Assembly: GCA_003116995.1 (NCBI GenBank)
Contig: BDSL01000008.1
Location: 558,001 to 622,000, forward strand
Direction of reading: 5' to 3'
DNA from: Yamagishiella unicocca
Lineage: Eukaryota; Chlorophyta; Chlorophyceae; Chlamydomonadales; Volvocaceae
Length of the DNA: 64,000 bases
Part shown: one piece after another, positions 1 to 11,333 of the stretch
How positions within the stretch are numbered: position 1 is the stretch's first letter
Layout of the letters: each line of letters starts with the position of its first letter
The notes under the pieces: generated by a model
What the model saw: only the letters and a program-made list of their open reading frames with translations
The model's database searches: none
Told to the model about the DNA's origin: nothing
Position numbers and translations under genes: made by a program

Positions 1-414
1 CAAGTGCGACGAAGACCCTTTGGCAAGAGACGCTCCCAACACTGCCGATTCCTTGCCTCAGCTCTAGGGCCCCCAAGCAACGCGCGTGTGCGCATTTTCT
101 CGGGCGGCGCCGCCGAGTGTATGTCGTGTGGCCGTCGCAGCAGCTCAGCCCATCCTGTAGCGATTACGCGAAGCTCTGCCGTCCAGCGGTCCCGTCCCAC
201 ACCCATCACCGCACGTAGGCCACTGCGCGCGCAGCGGCGCACCGCGCCGGGGGTTCTGAGCCTGCTCTAAGCGGAGTGCAGCCGAGCGCACTGTCGACTT
301 CGTCCGTTTTACCCCTTCCCCCAGCGGCCTCGACATGATCACAACCGCCAAGTCACGCTTTCACACCTTTTACTCGATCCCTGCCGCCTACCTTGGTTTC
401 ACACCCCCCCGCAG

Positions 415-488
415 TTCGGCAAGGGCTTTGAGGAGCTCTCGAGCATGGAGAAGATCCAGGTCGGCGGTACCATCGGCGGCCGCTCCCG
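415..488 (+). CDS. Internal exon of a glycine-rich, stress-protein-like gene (copy 1)
   Basis: The segment follows a pyrimidine-rich tract ending in CCCCGCAG and ends at a GTAAGG donor, so it looks like an exon. It reads FGKGFEELSSMEKIQVGG, then TIGGRSR. The pattern GF..LSSMEK....GG..GG loosely resembles the repeat of Em/group 1 LEA and bacterial KGG stress proteins, but I cannot assign the family securely. A very similar exon lies about 1.06 kb downstream at 1471-1539. This copy ends in phase 2 and the second starts in phase 0, so they are not spliced directly to each other. The rest of the gene is left of the window or in exons I could not find. Confidence 0.5.
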
Positions 489-1121
489 GTAAGGGGCCCT
501 TCGCAGCGTCTGCGCCAGCGTGCAAGTCAATTGGGTCATAGCTTGCGATGCGCGTGTAGAATAGGCATTCGGTGGAATTACGTACGCTAGGGCGATCGTA
601 GTAGCGACAAGTGAGTGATTTGTTTGCGAGCGGAGAGTGGTGATGTGTCCAGATGTGTTGCGACGTGGTGGTAACGCCGTACTTCGAGGACCAGATATGA
701 CCTGGAAGGCTTCACCTTCTAGTCTGTAGCCCGTTGGGAGTAGGTACTGAACTATGGTACTATGCACAAAGCAACAAACCCACTGTAACAGTTACCATTA
801 CACCAGGACCCTCTTCTCCCGCACCCTCCTGCACATGCAAACAGCCAAGACGCCGGTGGCGGTGACCATCAGGCGCATCTGGATCAGGTGGCTCAGGAGA
901 AGGTGCGAATACGACGCGGTCTGCATGTGGTGGGAGGGGAGCCTGCGCTGACGCTCGGGCAGGACGGAGTAATGCAACCGTTACAACAACAACATTCGGG
1001 GTTGCCGTGTGTTTCAGATGCGTGCGATTGTGTGTCCTGACGTGTATGGTGTCCATAATCAGATACTGGAAAAGAGAATGTGCATACCACACCGCTTATT
1101 GACGTTATCGAGGGTACTGTC

Positions 1122-1182
1122 TTTTTCAGTGTCAGGCGATGCGCCCGATGGTTCTACCTCTTGGTCTGGAACCCACTGTAAC
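1122..1182 (+). repeat. Repeat unit with an inverted copy at 5195-5258
   Basis: The core CAGTGTCAGG.GATGCGCCCGATGG is followed by TCTACCT and GGTCTGGA.CCCA. The reverse complement of 5195-5258 matches this at roughly four bases in five. Both copies have an open frame reading VSGDAPDGST. The pair may be fragments of one transposable element, or of a duplicated exon, in opposite orientations. Confidence 0.55.
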
Positions 1183-1470
1183 CGTGACAATAACAAAAAT
1201 TATTACGAATGTGGGTGTGCATGTGGCCTCCGCATTTTGGCCATTTTCTACTTAATAAAATGGGCTGGTAACAGCTAGCTCGAATGTACATATGATAGGG
1301 CAGGAGTATGGGCGATATCACGTCATCTCCCAACAGCTTGTGCCACCGTGCGCACGCGGTGTGCTGATAGCTGCAAATGGTCCATTCAAGGTTGACATCC
1401 CGCAAATTCTCCCCCCGTCCTCGGGGTAACGGACACCTGTCTCGCCCTTGTCCTGGCCCCTACCCCTCAG

Positions 1471-1539
1471 TTCGGTAAGAACTTCAACGAGCTGGATTCC
1501 ATGCAACGCATCCAGGTCGGGGGCACTGTGGGCGGCCAG
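1471..1539 (+). CDS. Internal exon of a glycine-rich, stress-protein-like gene (copy 2)
   Basis: Exactly 23 codons lie between a CCCCTCAG acceptor and a GTGAGG donor, reading FGKNFNELDSMQRIQVGG, then TVGGQ. About two thirds of residues match the exon at 415-488 (FGK.F.EL.SM..IQVGGT.GG). Either this is an exon duplication inside one gene, encoding a repeat protein, or it comes from two tandem genes. As with copy 1, a relation to Em/KGG hydrophilic stress proteins is only suggested by the glycine pairs and the SM-(E/Q)-(K/R) core. Confidence 0.5.
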
Positions 1540-2822
1540 GTGAGGCGGGCGGGGGGCATGAAGAGGGGAATGGTAAAAACCCGGGGGGGTGAAGAGGGGA
1601 GGGGAGGAAATGCCAGCACGCTACAGCTTGGAGGCGGGGATTACTTTGGATGGGGGAGGGTGGGGAAACATGGGTGGAGCGGGGGAAGAACTGCGGGAAG
1701 AGTGATGTACAAATCGTGCAGACTGTTGGCGAAAACAGGATGCGAGCGGGCAAGTTATCGGCATACATGTCATGTTTGCTGCCGTGCTCCACCGGGATGT
1801 CGTAAGACCAATGACGACACCGGTATCCTCTTTTGCGTACGCCGTCGCCTGACCTCTTGTACCCTGCCGCGAATGATTCGTTGCGAAATATGCGCATAGG
1901 CTGGAGGCCTCTACACTGGCAGCGGCGGCGACCAATAAGAGGTTGCACGGCAAACCTTATAAACGTCGCACCCGTCGCAACAGCTCGGAAGGCTGGAAGT
2001 GCGCATTCCTCCTGGCGATGCGCAGGATGCCTTGTTGGTGCTGATGGAGGTGGTTTTGCAGTTCGTGCGGTCGACTGATGGAGAAACGTTGCAGCTAAAT
2101 GCTGGTTGATTATTGTTGCACGTGTAACGGTTAAGGTGCATCGCTGTGCAAGAATTGTCCACGGGGTCACGTGCATGCACATCACGCGAGCATGCCACGC
2201 CACGCAAGACACGGTGCCGCTTATAAGATACACGTACCAGTATGACAGCTCGAGGCGAATTTCTTCGCGCACACCGTGCCGTCTGTTCGAAAGTTACAAA
2301 AGTGGAACTAGAGGCCGGATGATAAAAATATCGGGTATGCGCCGGCCTATTGTCCAGCAAAACGAGCCATGACAACTGAGGTGCGTGAGTTCAGTTCAGT
2401 TCGTTGTTGCGCTACCGTATTACGTACAGTAATACAAGTGCTAAAGCTGCGTGCAGCGGGGTAAGGCAAGGTGGTACCAGTACTCGACCACTGTCTGTCG
2501 CATGCCTCGCATCTTGGGCAGTAAGGTCGGACAAAAAACGGTATTGACGTGATTTACTGTGCTTATGATTTCAGCACAAATTGACAGCGGAGACAGGTGC
2601 ATTGTCAGACCGTGCTATGAATGTACGAGTGAAATGCGTGCGGGGATAATTAACGGCGCCTCCCTTCTTTCAAGCAAACTCCTTGCAGGTACACGTTTCG
2701 TTATCTTAGTAATACTGAATGCCAAAGTGTTTGGTTGCGATATGTCAGGAGCGCAAGCGCCCATCGTAGATTCCGTCACAATTGCCACGCCGGGACTTCA
2801 CACGCCAGCAGAGGATATGTCG
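1540..2822. other. Stretch without a recognisable gene
   Basis: I see no exon series here. The open frames are short, lack similarity to anything I recognise, and several overlap on both strands. Base composition drops toward 50% GC after about 2.1 kb, unlike the exons elsewhere. It may be intron or 3' untranslated sequence of the gene whose exons end at 1539. Confidence 0.4.
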
Positions 2823-3020
2823 TCAGGGACATCCAACGTCTTCTGCGGCCACTCCTGTGAACGAGGCTGTGCTTGAGTCGTCCAGCTGGAGGAGCTGGTA
2901 CCAGTTGATGCCCGTCGGGTCATCGCTGAACCCAGCGCGTTCCGCGAAGACGTTAATCTGGGCCTTGCGGACATAACTCGTGTAATCTGACAACACCATG
3001 TGCGCAGATCGTCCTGACAA
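2823..3020 (-). CDS. Short hypothetical reading frame, possibly a terminal exon
   Basis: A 65-codon frame starts with MSGRSAHMVLSDYTSYVR and contains the aromatic, acidic stretch GINWYQLLQLDDSS. Its composition (few Arg/Pro/Ala runs) looks more protein-like than the usual GC-driven shadow frames. I do not recognise the family, and I see no flanking exon that clearly joins it. It could be a terminal exon, a remnant of a mobile element, or chance. Confidence 0.22.
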   Translation of the reverse strand: MSGRSAHMVLSDYTSYVRKAQINVFAERAGFSDDPTGINWYQLLQLDDSSTASFTGVAAEDVGCP

Positions 3021-6000
3021 GGTTTCGGTCGGCAGCTCGGCACAATTGGGCGATCTGCACTGCCATTGGCCTCCAGTCCAATAATTGACGCAAATAATTT
3101 GATCCTTAGGAGGACGTTGTGGGGCTCCACGATCCGGCGGCTTGCAGGAAGTTGCGAAGCCGGCCGGGCTCGGCTTGCGACGAGCCAGCTGGGCGTCGCC
3201 AATCCGCCCTGCCGCAAACTTGGTTACCTCCCAAATCTAGCCTGCTTGATCACTGCTCCTTCCCAGCCCTCCCAGCCCAGTGTTTGTTTGCGACCGTGTG
3301 CGATGCGCCCATTCTCCTCAGGTAAATCCACTCCAGCACACCGACGGACCCCTCCCCTCCTCGCACGCGGCTGTTGCCTCCTGCCGCTCTTGCAGTCTGG
3401 CCATACGTCCCAAATGGCGGCCAGGCTGTGCGACCAGCGCGCGATTCGGACGCCCATCTTTGCCGCTGCGGCCATCTTGAACATCGAGTTCTCACAGGCG
3501 TACTGCACGCGGTGGCTGAAGGTCGGCGCGCGGTCAAACGGAGCTTGCGGTAGGGTTGGGGCAAGTGTGTGGCGTCGTTCAGCGTCGTTGGGCTGCCGCC
3601 GCCGCCGTCTGGGTCGGACATGGGGGGACGGGCGGTTGGGCGGTAGCGTCGGTTGTTGCTACAGTTACCGAGTTGAAAATCATGGGGCGCATACCCAGGC
3701 TGAAATCCAGAGATCCGTCGGGGGAAGGATGGGGGCTGCGACGAGGGACTGACTGGTTGGGCATGGAAGGAAAACGGAAATTTGGTGGTGGTGGTGGGGG
3801 CCGGGTTTGGACTTTGGAGCGTGCGGGTTGCAATGCATACGGCTCCGGTAAATTTTGCACCTGCCTTGGGGTTGGGCGGCTGGGGGCGTCAGTGTTCGGC
3901 CCGTTGAGGCTGATATTGTGGTTGCGGTCGCGAGGGTGCGAGTTGGCGTTCCCGGTTTCTTGACCCAGCTCGTACCCAAACGGCACCTAGCCGCTAGGGT
4001 AGTTTGGGTTGAAGTTTCCACTGGTTGGCGCCATTTCTGCAACCACCTGGCCGTGCGACGTACAACGGGCGGGGCCGGGGACGAAGTGAATTGCGGTCGG
4101 GCCCTGGAAGGTTGCGCCTACGGCATAGTAGCTGCTTGCTTTGCCTTGCTGAGCCCTGAGCCAGTCTTGAGGGCCAAGTCCATCTGCTCTCGATGCGGTT
4201 GGACCATTGAACTCAGAGAGCTTGACCAGCCCCCGCCCAAGCGACTCACACGCCCATGTGCCCGCGCCCTTGTTTCGCCTCTCCAGAGCAAGCTCACCAT
4301 CCACGCGTCGAAAACACGCGTGCGAGAATGAGCATCCGGGTGGAGGTAACATCGGCCCAGCCGAGGCTCGCTGCAAGGCAGCCCACGCCACCCGCACCGC
4401 TCGGCCACGAGCGGAGTACCACATCACCCCCGCGGGCGCTAAACGGGCAGACAGAGGGCACCGCCGCCAGGGAGGGCGTACCGAGAAGAGGAAACTGAAG
4501 GTGGCCCCTGCCCTGGCCTACCTGCCCCGCGAGGGGCATTGATGCGTGGCGCATTTGTGGTTGGGGGCCGCGCGCAGCTTTGGTTTCTGGCCGCCCTGGT
4601 TTCCGGGCGGGCACTGGCAGCGGCGCCCGCTTGCGGGGCCTGCAGCGTGGGTCATCGGCAGTGATCTTGGGGGTCTTGCCCCATGTATCTGTATGTACCA
4701 GGGCCGCAGGGAAGCGTTGCTAAGCGTATGCGCGTTTTGCATCGATCTGTCCTTCTGTCGATGTGTGTTGTGTCGCGCAGCATTGCACAGCGCAAGGACA
4801 CGTTTGTTTTCTCGGGGCCCAAGGTGTGGCGTGGCCTTCGACGCTAATCGACTTGTTGTATGCTTGTATCGCTTACTTCGACCCCACGCGGCTCCTACTC
4901 GGTCGAACGTGCTCCATCCACTTCCTCAAACCGGCGAGGGCGGACTAACGGCCGCCGACGAGTCCAGCAGCGACAATTTCGACGACGGTTGCGGCGGTAG
5001 ATGGCGGCAGCGCAGACCCGTGCACACCTGGCAGACCCTACCCGCGGTGGCAGGAAGGGCGAGCAACGCCTCCCCGAGGACACAACATCATTCCACATCC
5101 ACGCATCTTTTCCACGGTGGCTTACGCTTTCGTCAGTCAAACGTCGTGGATAGCGCAGCGCGCGGGGCGCTGATCTCGAGGTAGTATTGGGCTCCAGACC
5201 TTAGAAGGTAGAGCCATCGGGCGCATCCCCTGACACTGAAAGAGACAAGGAAAGCAAGGAAAACCGACAGTTCCGAAAGGTGATGTGCTTGACTGCCACC
5301 GCCAACGGGGCAAAATCCGTCGCCAACGGGGCAAAATCTGTACTCGTTGGTCCAGGTAGGCCAGGGGAGGCTTCTGGCGAAGCCAATGAGCTTGTTTGCG
5401 ATGCGGCCACTGCCGCCATGCCCGCGGGCTCAGATGCGGCCTAAGCCCGCGCCCGGTTTACAAGGGTAGGCGAGGGGCTGGCGCGATGGCTCTCGACGGC
5501 AGGGGGGGGGGCACAAGGATGAAGAGAAGGTCTCGGCGCGGCCGCGTGCGACCGCCGCCGGTCCTTGAGCCGTATTTCGAAGGGAAAGGCGCTTGAACAT
5601 TGCGTACCCCGGGGTGACGTTGGCCTACACTCAAAGACGCATCCTACACTCATACAGGTACGATACCGAACTCGCGCATCCTTATGAGACCCAGTGAGAC
5701 CTAACTAGACCTAATACCCCCCCGCCTGTCCTCCCCTGTGCATCCCCACCACTTGTGGCAGGTTTGAGCGCTTCACGTCCTACCCTGGTGACTTAACCCA
5801 AGGTCACACATAGGTGTACATAGGTGTACATAGGTGTCCTATGGGGACCCGTGCGGACTTGCCGTGGAGGGCTTCTGCTTTCCGCTGCGCACCGCTGCGC
5901 ACTTTAACCACGTCAAAATATACCGTACTGTCGAGTAATACATCTGCGCAATGCAGAAGCCATCCCATAGATATGACAACTAAGGGCTGCCGCAGCATCA

Positions 6001-6307
6001 ACGCACCCCAAGCGTCGCGCTGCGCTATGAAGTAAAAAATGCTCGCCATCCACCTCTCGAAAAGAATAAAACGTAGATAGCTGGTGATGGCGAACTGAAA
6101 GAGCTCGACAGCCTGCAAAGGCCCAAGTGGGCCATGTCGTGAACTGCATGAAGTGAATGCGGCGCAGGCCAAAAGGTGTTTGGCTTACCTCATCCGAAAG
6201 GTTCTCCTTGCACACATATTGTCATAAAGGCTTCTTCCAGTAATCCGACTGACGTGCGGCGCCGCAGGACTGCGGGAAGCAGACAAAGCATCCTAGATTC
6301 AGTCGCA
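3021..6307. other. Stretch without a recognisable gene
   Basis: No exon series is visible. The stretch holds the inverted partner (5195-5258) of a repeat at 1122-1182, a direct repeat of about 18 bases near 5307-5343 (GCCAACGGGGCAAAATC core, two copies) and a short ATAGGTGTAC triplication near 5813-5839. The long overlapping frames around 3.1-4.5 kb are Arg/Pro/Gly-rich on both strands and look like GC-driven shadows. Confidence 0.4.
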
Positions 6308-7792
6308 ATGGCCACCGTGGTGCAGTCCGCAATGCCCAGTCGCGCAGATGTAATCTCTGGAGTTGTTTCTGCCGTCACCAATACAAATAGCAGCAGGAGC
6401 CCACGCGGACGTGGCCATTCACGCGTCCCCAATCCGGAGAAGCGGATGACCACTGGTGGCCTGACAGCCGGCTCTGACATCACGCCATTGAACGACGAGG
6501 TAAGTCCGGCTCATACGGCACGCTTGTGCTTGCGTTGGGAACACGATATGACACGGCGGACGCAGTGCTTTTGGTAGTTCCTGTCGGTGAAGTTCGGCGA
6601 CACCTCCAGCGTTGGTAGGAAATTCAACCATGCGATGCATGCGATGATTAATATGGGTTTATCCTGAGAGGAGAGTTTGCTGTTTTTTGGCTACCGGCCG
6701 GAAGTCGCGAAGTCGGCATTCAGGCGAGCGAGCGTGCGCTGCGCGCGGCGCCTGGGCATCGCCTACCTGCCATACTTTGTGCCACCCTATGCCAACTATT
6801 ATCTTTCCCCATAGAAGCTCCAGCTCCTCCGCACTCAGTTGGGTGCGACGCCTAGCTTTCCCCTGGCCCGCTAGCAGCGTACATCGCTTCCATCTCCCCC
6901 CAATTGCCCTCGTACCTCTTCCTCCTCCTGCCGATTCAATCCTTTCCATCCCGCCATCTCCGTCCCACGCAGGTCTTGCGCGCAGGTCTTGGCGTATTGC
7001 AAGACCCCACCATTAGGCCCATCCTAAAAAAATTTTTGGCGATCAGACTTCAGGAACGCCGCACCGGGTGCTCAGACGCCAGGTCCCGAAACGCCTGCCT
7101 TCAGGCCCTTAAGCTGGCCCTCACACCCGAGCTCAAGAAGCTGGTGAGTCAGTGCAGGGCATTACCGCCCAGCGGAGCCGTGCCCCTCTGTACCCGCAAG
7201 AGTTGGCGGTGGAGAGGACACTCGAGCGTCTTGAAAAGGGGGCCCAGCGCCACAGCGTTTCCGCACAAGCGGGCTATCCTGGCACCGGCCACACAAGTCC
7301 CTCGACAGCCACGTGTGTCGTGAATTTGCTTTTCGGGGGCGCGTCCACGCCCCGTACCAAGCTGCTACTGCCGCTCCTCACCCCGCTACTGCCCCTGCTG
7401 CTGCTGCTGCCGCCACTGCTGCCGCTGCTGCTGCACGCTTCACTGCCCACCGCGACGATGACGGCCACGATGCGTACGTACCCGTACACGTACCCGTACA
7501 CGTACCCTTACACGTACCCGTGCACGTACACGGCCAGGTGGCGGAGAGGGTGCTCCTGCTCCGTGGCTCCTGCGACGCTAAGGCGGCGGTGGTGGCGCCG
7601 GCGATCAGTGCCGCCGCGCCGGCGGACAACGCCGCCTCATTCGGGGAAGCCGAGGACGCCCCGGGGGCGGCGGAGGAACCCCGGGCGGCGGCGGCGGCGG
7701 AGGAGAGCGACCCTGACCAGTCCGAAGTTTTTACTCGCAGCGTCAAGTGGGGCCAGCAGCCCTGCGTGGAGTGGCTGCAGGGTGCTGCCAAG
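6308..7792 (+). CDS. Unrecognised multi-exon gene (first exons)
   Basis: I could not identify this protein. Exon 1 (6308-6499) starts at ATG and gives 64 codons beginning MATVVQSAMPSRADVISG, ending NDE at a GTAAGT donor. A second exon (6973-7143) follows CCCACGCAG and runs 57 codons, VLRAGLGVLQDPTIRPI to TPELKKL, ending at GTGAGT. Both are in phase 0, so they join in frame. A third coding segment ends at 7792 with CVEWLQGAAK before GTATGC; its left boundary is unclear because it runs through an alanine-rich tract and an ACGTACCCGTAC-type repeat at about 7470-7530. The second exon looks helical and basic (KKFLAIRLQERR). No domain, signal peptide or membrane helix is evident, and the C-terminus was not found. 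Confidence 0.45.
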
Positions 7793-8149
7793 GTATGCAG
7801 GGGCAGGGGGCATAGAGCCGCGTGCTGGTCATGCGGGGCGAGGTGGCGGAGGCGGCGGGGGCAGCCGGGCCTGGGAACCGCTGGGGAGGGTGAGGGTGGT
7901 GGCGGGTGGGGAGGAGGCATGGGGAACCCGCGGCAAGGGGTCATGGATTGGCATGCTGGTGCGGATGTGCCGTACACGCGGAGGGGCGTGAAGACCCGGT
8001 TATGCAACATAGCAGATGGAAGGGAGTGTGTAGATGGTGGCAAGCTCCAAAGGTATTCGTCGGCCATTTGCCGGTGGGCGTATGCCCGTGCTTGCGTGAT
8101 TCATAGTTTCACATGCCTGGATATGACGTAGGATGCGGCCAGGCGCCAG

Positions 8150-10022
8150 TGTGACGTGACTCGAACAGGATGGAGCCCCGCGCCTCTACCTGACCCCTGG
8201 GCAATCATGCCCCGCTGTCGCCTTCTTAAAACCTGCCGCCCCTCCCCCCGCCCGCCCCTTTTTTTGCAAAACCCCTCCCCTCCCCCGCCCGTCCGTCCCC
8301 GCCGCCTCGCCGCCCCTGCCACCTTCGACCCCGGACCGATTGCCTGACGCCACACGCGCAGCGGCAGCAGCAGCGCGCTTGTGGTCGCTCTTGATTGGTG
8401 GATTCGCGCACCTCCGGGCGCCAGAGAGGCCGCGGCGCAGCCGACGCGGCGGCTTGGTCGCGCCACCTGGTCGTTGTGGGCTTGGTCGCGCCAGCTAGTC
8501 GGCGCCCGCACGGAGCCCCTCCCTCGAGGTAGGAGCCGTGCACGACTCCGCCAAGGAGCGGTGTGCGCAGCCCTTGCGCCGCCGCCGCCGCAGTAGCGGC
8601 TGCGAGCGTCCGGTAGCGGGTAGCGGCAACTGCCTGCCGTACGTGCATGCGGTACACAAGAGTGCCAAGGGAGGAAGCTTGGGAGGCAGAAGACGAAGGG
8701 GAAGAAGAATGAAAAGTTGGAGAGACGAAAACAGCAGCAGCCGCAGCGGGGCTCAGCACATGGAGATCTAGATCTTGTAGAGTCCTGACGCGTGGCGTGG
8801 TGGTGGGTGCGGGGCGAAGTTGGGCACGGATGCGCGCGGCCCCGACTGCGCGCGCCATGAGGCGCAGCGGCCCAAATGGACAGAGTACATGCGCACGACG
8901 ATGCCGGCAGCTGGCGGTGCGATCGCGGGCGCTCGGCGAGGACGGAGCGACGAGTGACAAACAGCGGGCTCTACGCACGACAACAGCGGGCGCCACGCAC
9001 GACAACAGCGGGCGCTAGGGGGCCTGCCGCCGGTGAGGGCTGGGGGGCGGTCGCACGGCGTCACAGCGCGCATCCGCATGTGCAGGAGGGCGGGAGGGCG
9101 GCGGTGTCAGCGGCGCTCGGGCGTCAAGGAGCACCTAGAACATAGGTACCCACATCACGTTGTGTATATTATAACATGCGTCGGCAACATATTCGAGTAT
9201 CTATCTGTGTGGGAAATGGCGTATGCGAAATGCAAGACCTCGGGTGCCCGTACCTCTCTTTTGCGCGCATACATATTTTAATGTGGGGCGAGATTGGCGC
9301 TTCGCGCTGCGCCGTCACCATCAGATTCGGCTGCCTCTGTCCATGAGGGTCGAGACAGAGCCCGGGCAAACCTCAGCGGTGCCGTATCCTTGCACGTGTC
9401 GTACATACATGTGCGCGCCCGCGGTGGCCCGCGGTGGGCCGCGTGGACGGGCAGGCGGTGTTGTTGAAATGAACATTGGAGCGCTGGGATGTGCGGTGAT
9501 GAGGCGGGACGTTCAGGGCTATTCGGCTCGCACACGCCTCTCGGGCGGTTCGGCCATATGCGCATGGCTGGGTCTTGGGACTTTCGGCCCCGGGTTATGC
9601 GCGCTTGCACGCCGAGGCTGTTTTTGCGGGCGCTACACTGCGGCGAAGCAGCTTTGACGAGATGCCCGTGTTGGTGAACTAGAAGTTGGTCCGCTTGCGG
9701 GAAGTTGTTGCAAGGTAGGGATAATCTTTATTCGGGTTTCTAATTGCCAGGCTATGTGATCGGGCCGACGACGAACGGTGTTGGTTTTTGTAGGTAAAAG
9801 AGGCTTTGGTTGGCCGCTCAATGAACACACGGCTCAGCTCAGCATGACCCGTACGAAAACTATACGAAGGCGCGACGATTCGCCTTCAATATGAGTTGAA
9901 GTCCCTAGCTGTATACTTAAAGCATTTGTAAGTTTTTTAGCAACGTCGATAGGCTATCGAAGTATCGATACAACGACGCCTGAAACCAATTTCCTTGACC
10001 TAGCCCGCAGTCGTTGCGTAAT
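8150..10022. other. Spacer, possible 3' part of the preceding gene
   Basis: I see no exon with a convincing protein. A tandem repeat of about 22 bases (ACGACAACAGCGGGCGC core, two to three copies) lies at about 8968-9015. The last 250 bases before 10022 are AT-richer and probably hold the promoter and 5' leader of the gene starting at 10023. Confidence 0.35.
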
Positions 10023-11299
10023 ATGGAGGATTCTCGTGCGCTTTCTGCACGTGAAGATAGGAATAGTATGCGACAAGAGAGTTCTTTCGTATCTCAGGCA
10101 GAGTCGCAGCCCGAGGGCGCGGCATCGAGGTCGGGGTCGGCTAAGGAGCGACAACAATCATTAAAACAAACACATTCACGTCGATCATCAACACAGGAAG
10201 GAAAGCAAACAGCTGAACCAGGCGTTGGCCCAGAAGCGGAACAGGATGCGGCGTCCGTGGCAGCGACGTCTCAAAGCGGAATGTTGGAGCAATTGCATCC
10301 GCCAGCGAGCGCACTTGTACCAGCAGATGACGCTGAGGCAATATCACCCCAAGCTGAGACCAGCAGAAGCGTGCAAGGGGAATACACGTGAGTTGCATGT
10401 CTCCATTTGCAAATTTCCTGCTTCCTGCACATCCATGCCGGCGAGTATCACATGCGCGGGACGCGTCTTTAGGAAATAGAATCCACTCAGTTTTAAGGGC
10501 ACGATGGCCACCCTACAGCCCGAGATGGCGCCGAGGCGAACCCGTCTCCTACTGTTTCACGGTACCAACCGAAGCCCCCATGACTGCGCGGTTGCTGGCC
10601 CCCTTCCCACACCTCGAACCGCCTTCACCCCTACCGCAGCGCCCCCCCCTTTCGGCCCTGTCGTCTTACTGCACCGCTGCTTCGCAACGTTGTGTCCACA
10701 ACCCCGCTCCCAACCGCGGATGCGCTCCCGCCTCCGAACATGCCCCCCGGCCAGCTCCGAGGAACCATCACCAACACTGCCCCTGAGCTCCGACCCCCGC
10801 CGTCCCCCATCCCAACCTACGTCGATTAACTGGTTCTTTTCTGTAACCCGGCCTTCAACCCCCCAACCCCCCAACCCCCCAACCCCACATACACACACAC
10901 CCCAACCCCACATACACAACCCCCCAACCCCACATGCACACACCCAACCCCACATACACAGACCCACCCGCCTCCCCACCCCCGCAGCAACCCAGGCGAC
11001 CCGCTCGCCGCCCTGGCCCTGGCCGCCAGCGGCGACGTGGTCGCCCTCATGCCCCGCTACGCCATCCCCAACATCGCCTCCACCCTGCCGAACTACCAGA
11101 ACAACGAACAGGAGTTCATTTTCCGCACCTTTGCGGGGGGCAACTACGACATGCTGCGCCACCTGCCGGCGAACATACGCGAGCAGCAGGTGCGGGAGGG
11201 GTGTGTATTTGTGTGTGTGTTTTTTATATGCTGCGCTGTGTGTTTTATATATGCTGCGCTGTGTGTGTGTGTGTTTTATAAATGCTGAGCTGAGCCGCG

Positions 11300-11333
<34 letters not shown>

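Noticed and set aside
10491..10561. Possible second exon (MAPRRTRLLLFH) of the gene starting at 10023
   Set aside because: Including it breaks the frame into the exon at 10988, whereas joining 10387 directly to 10988 keeps it.
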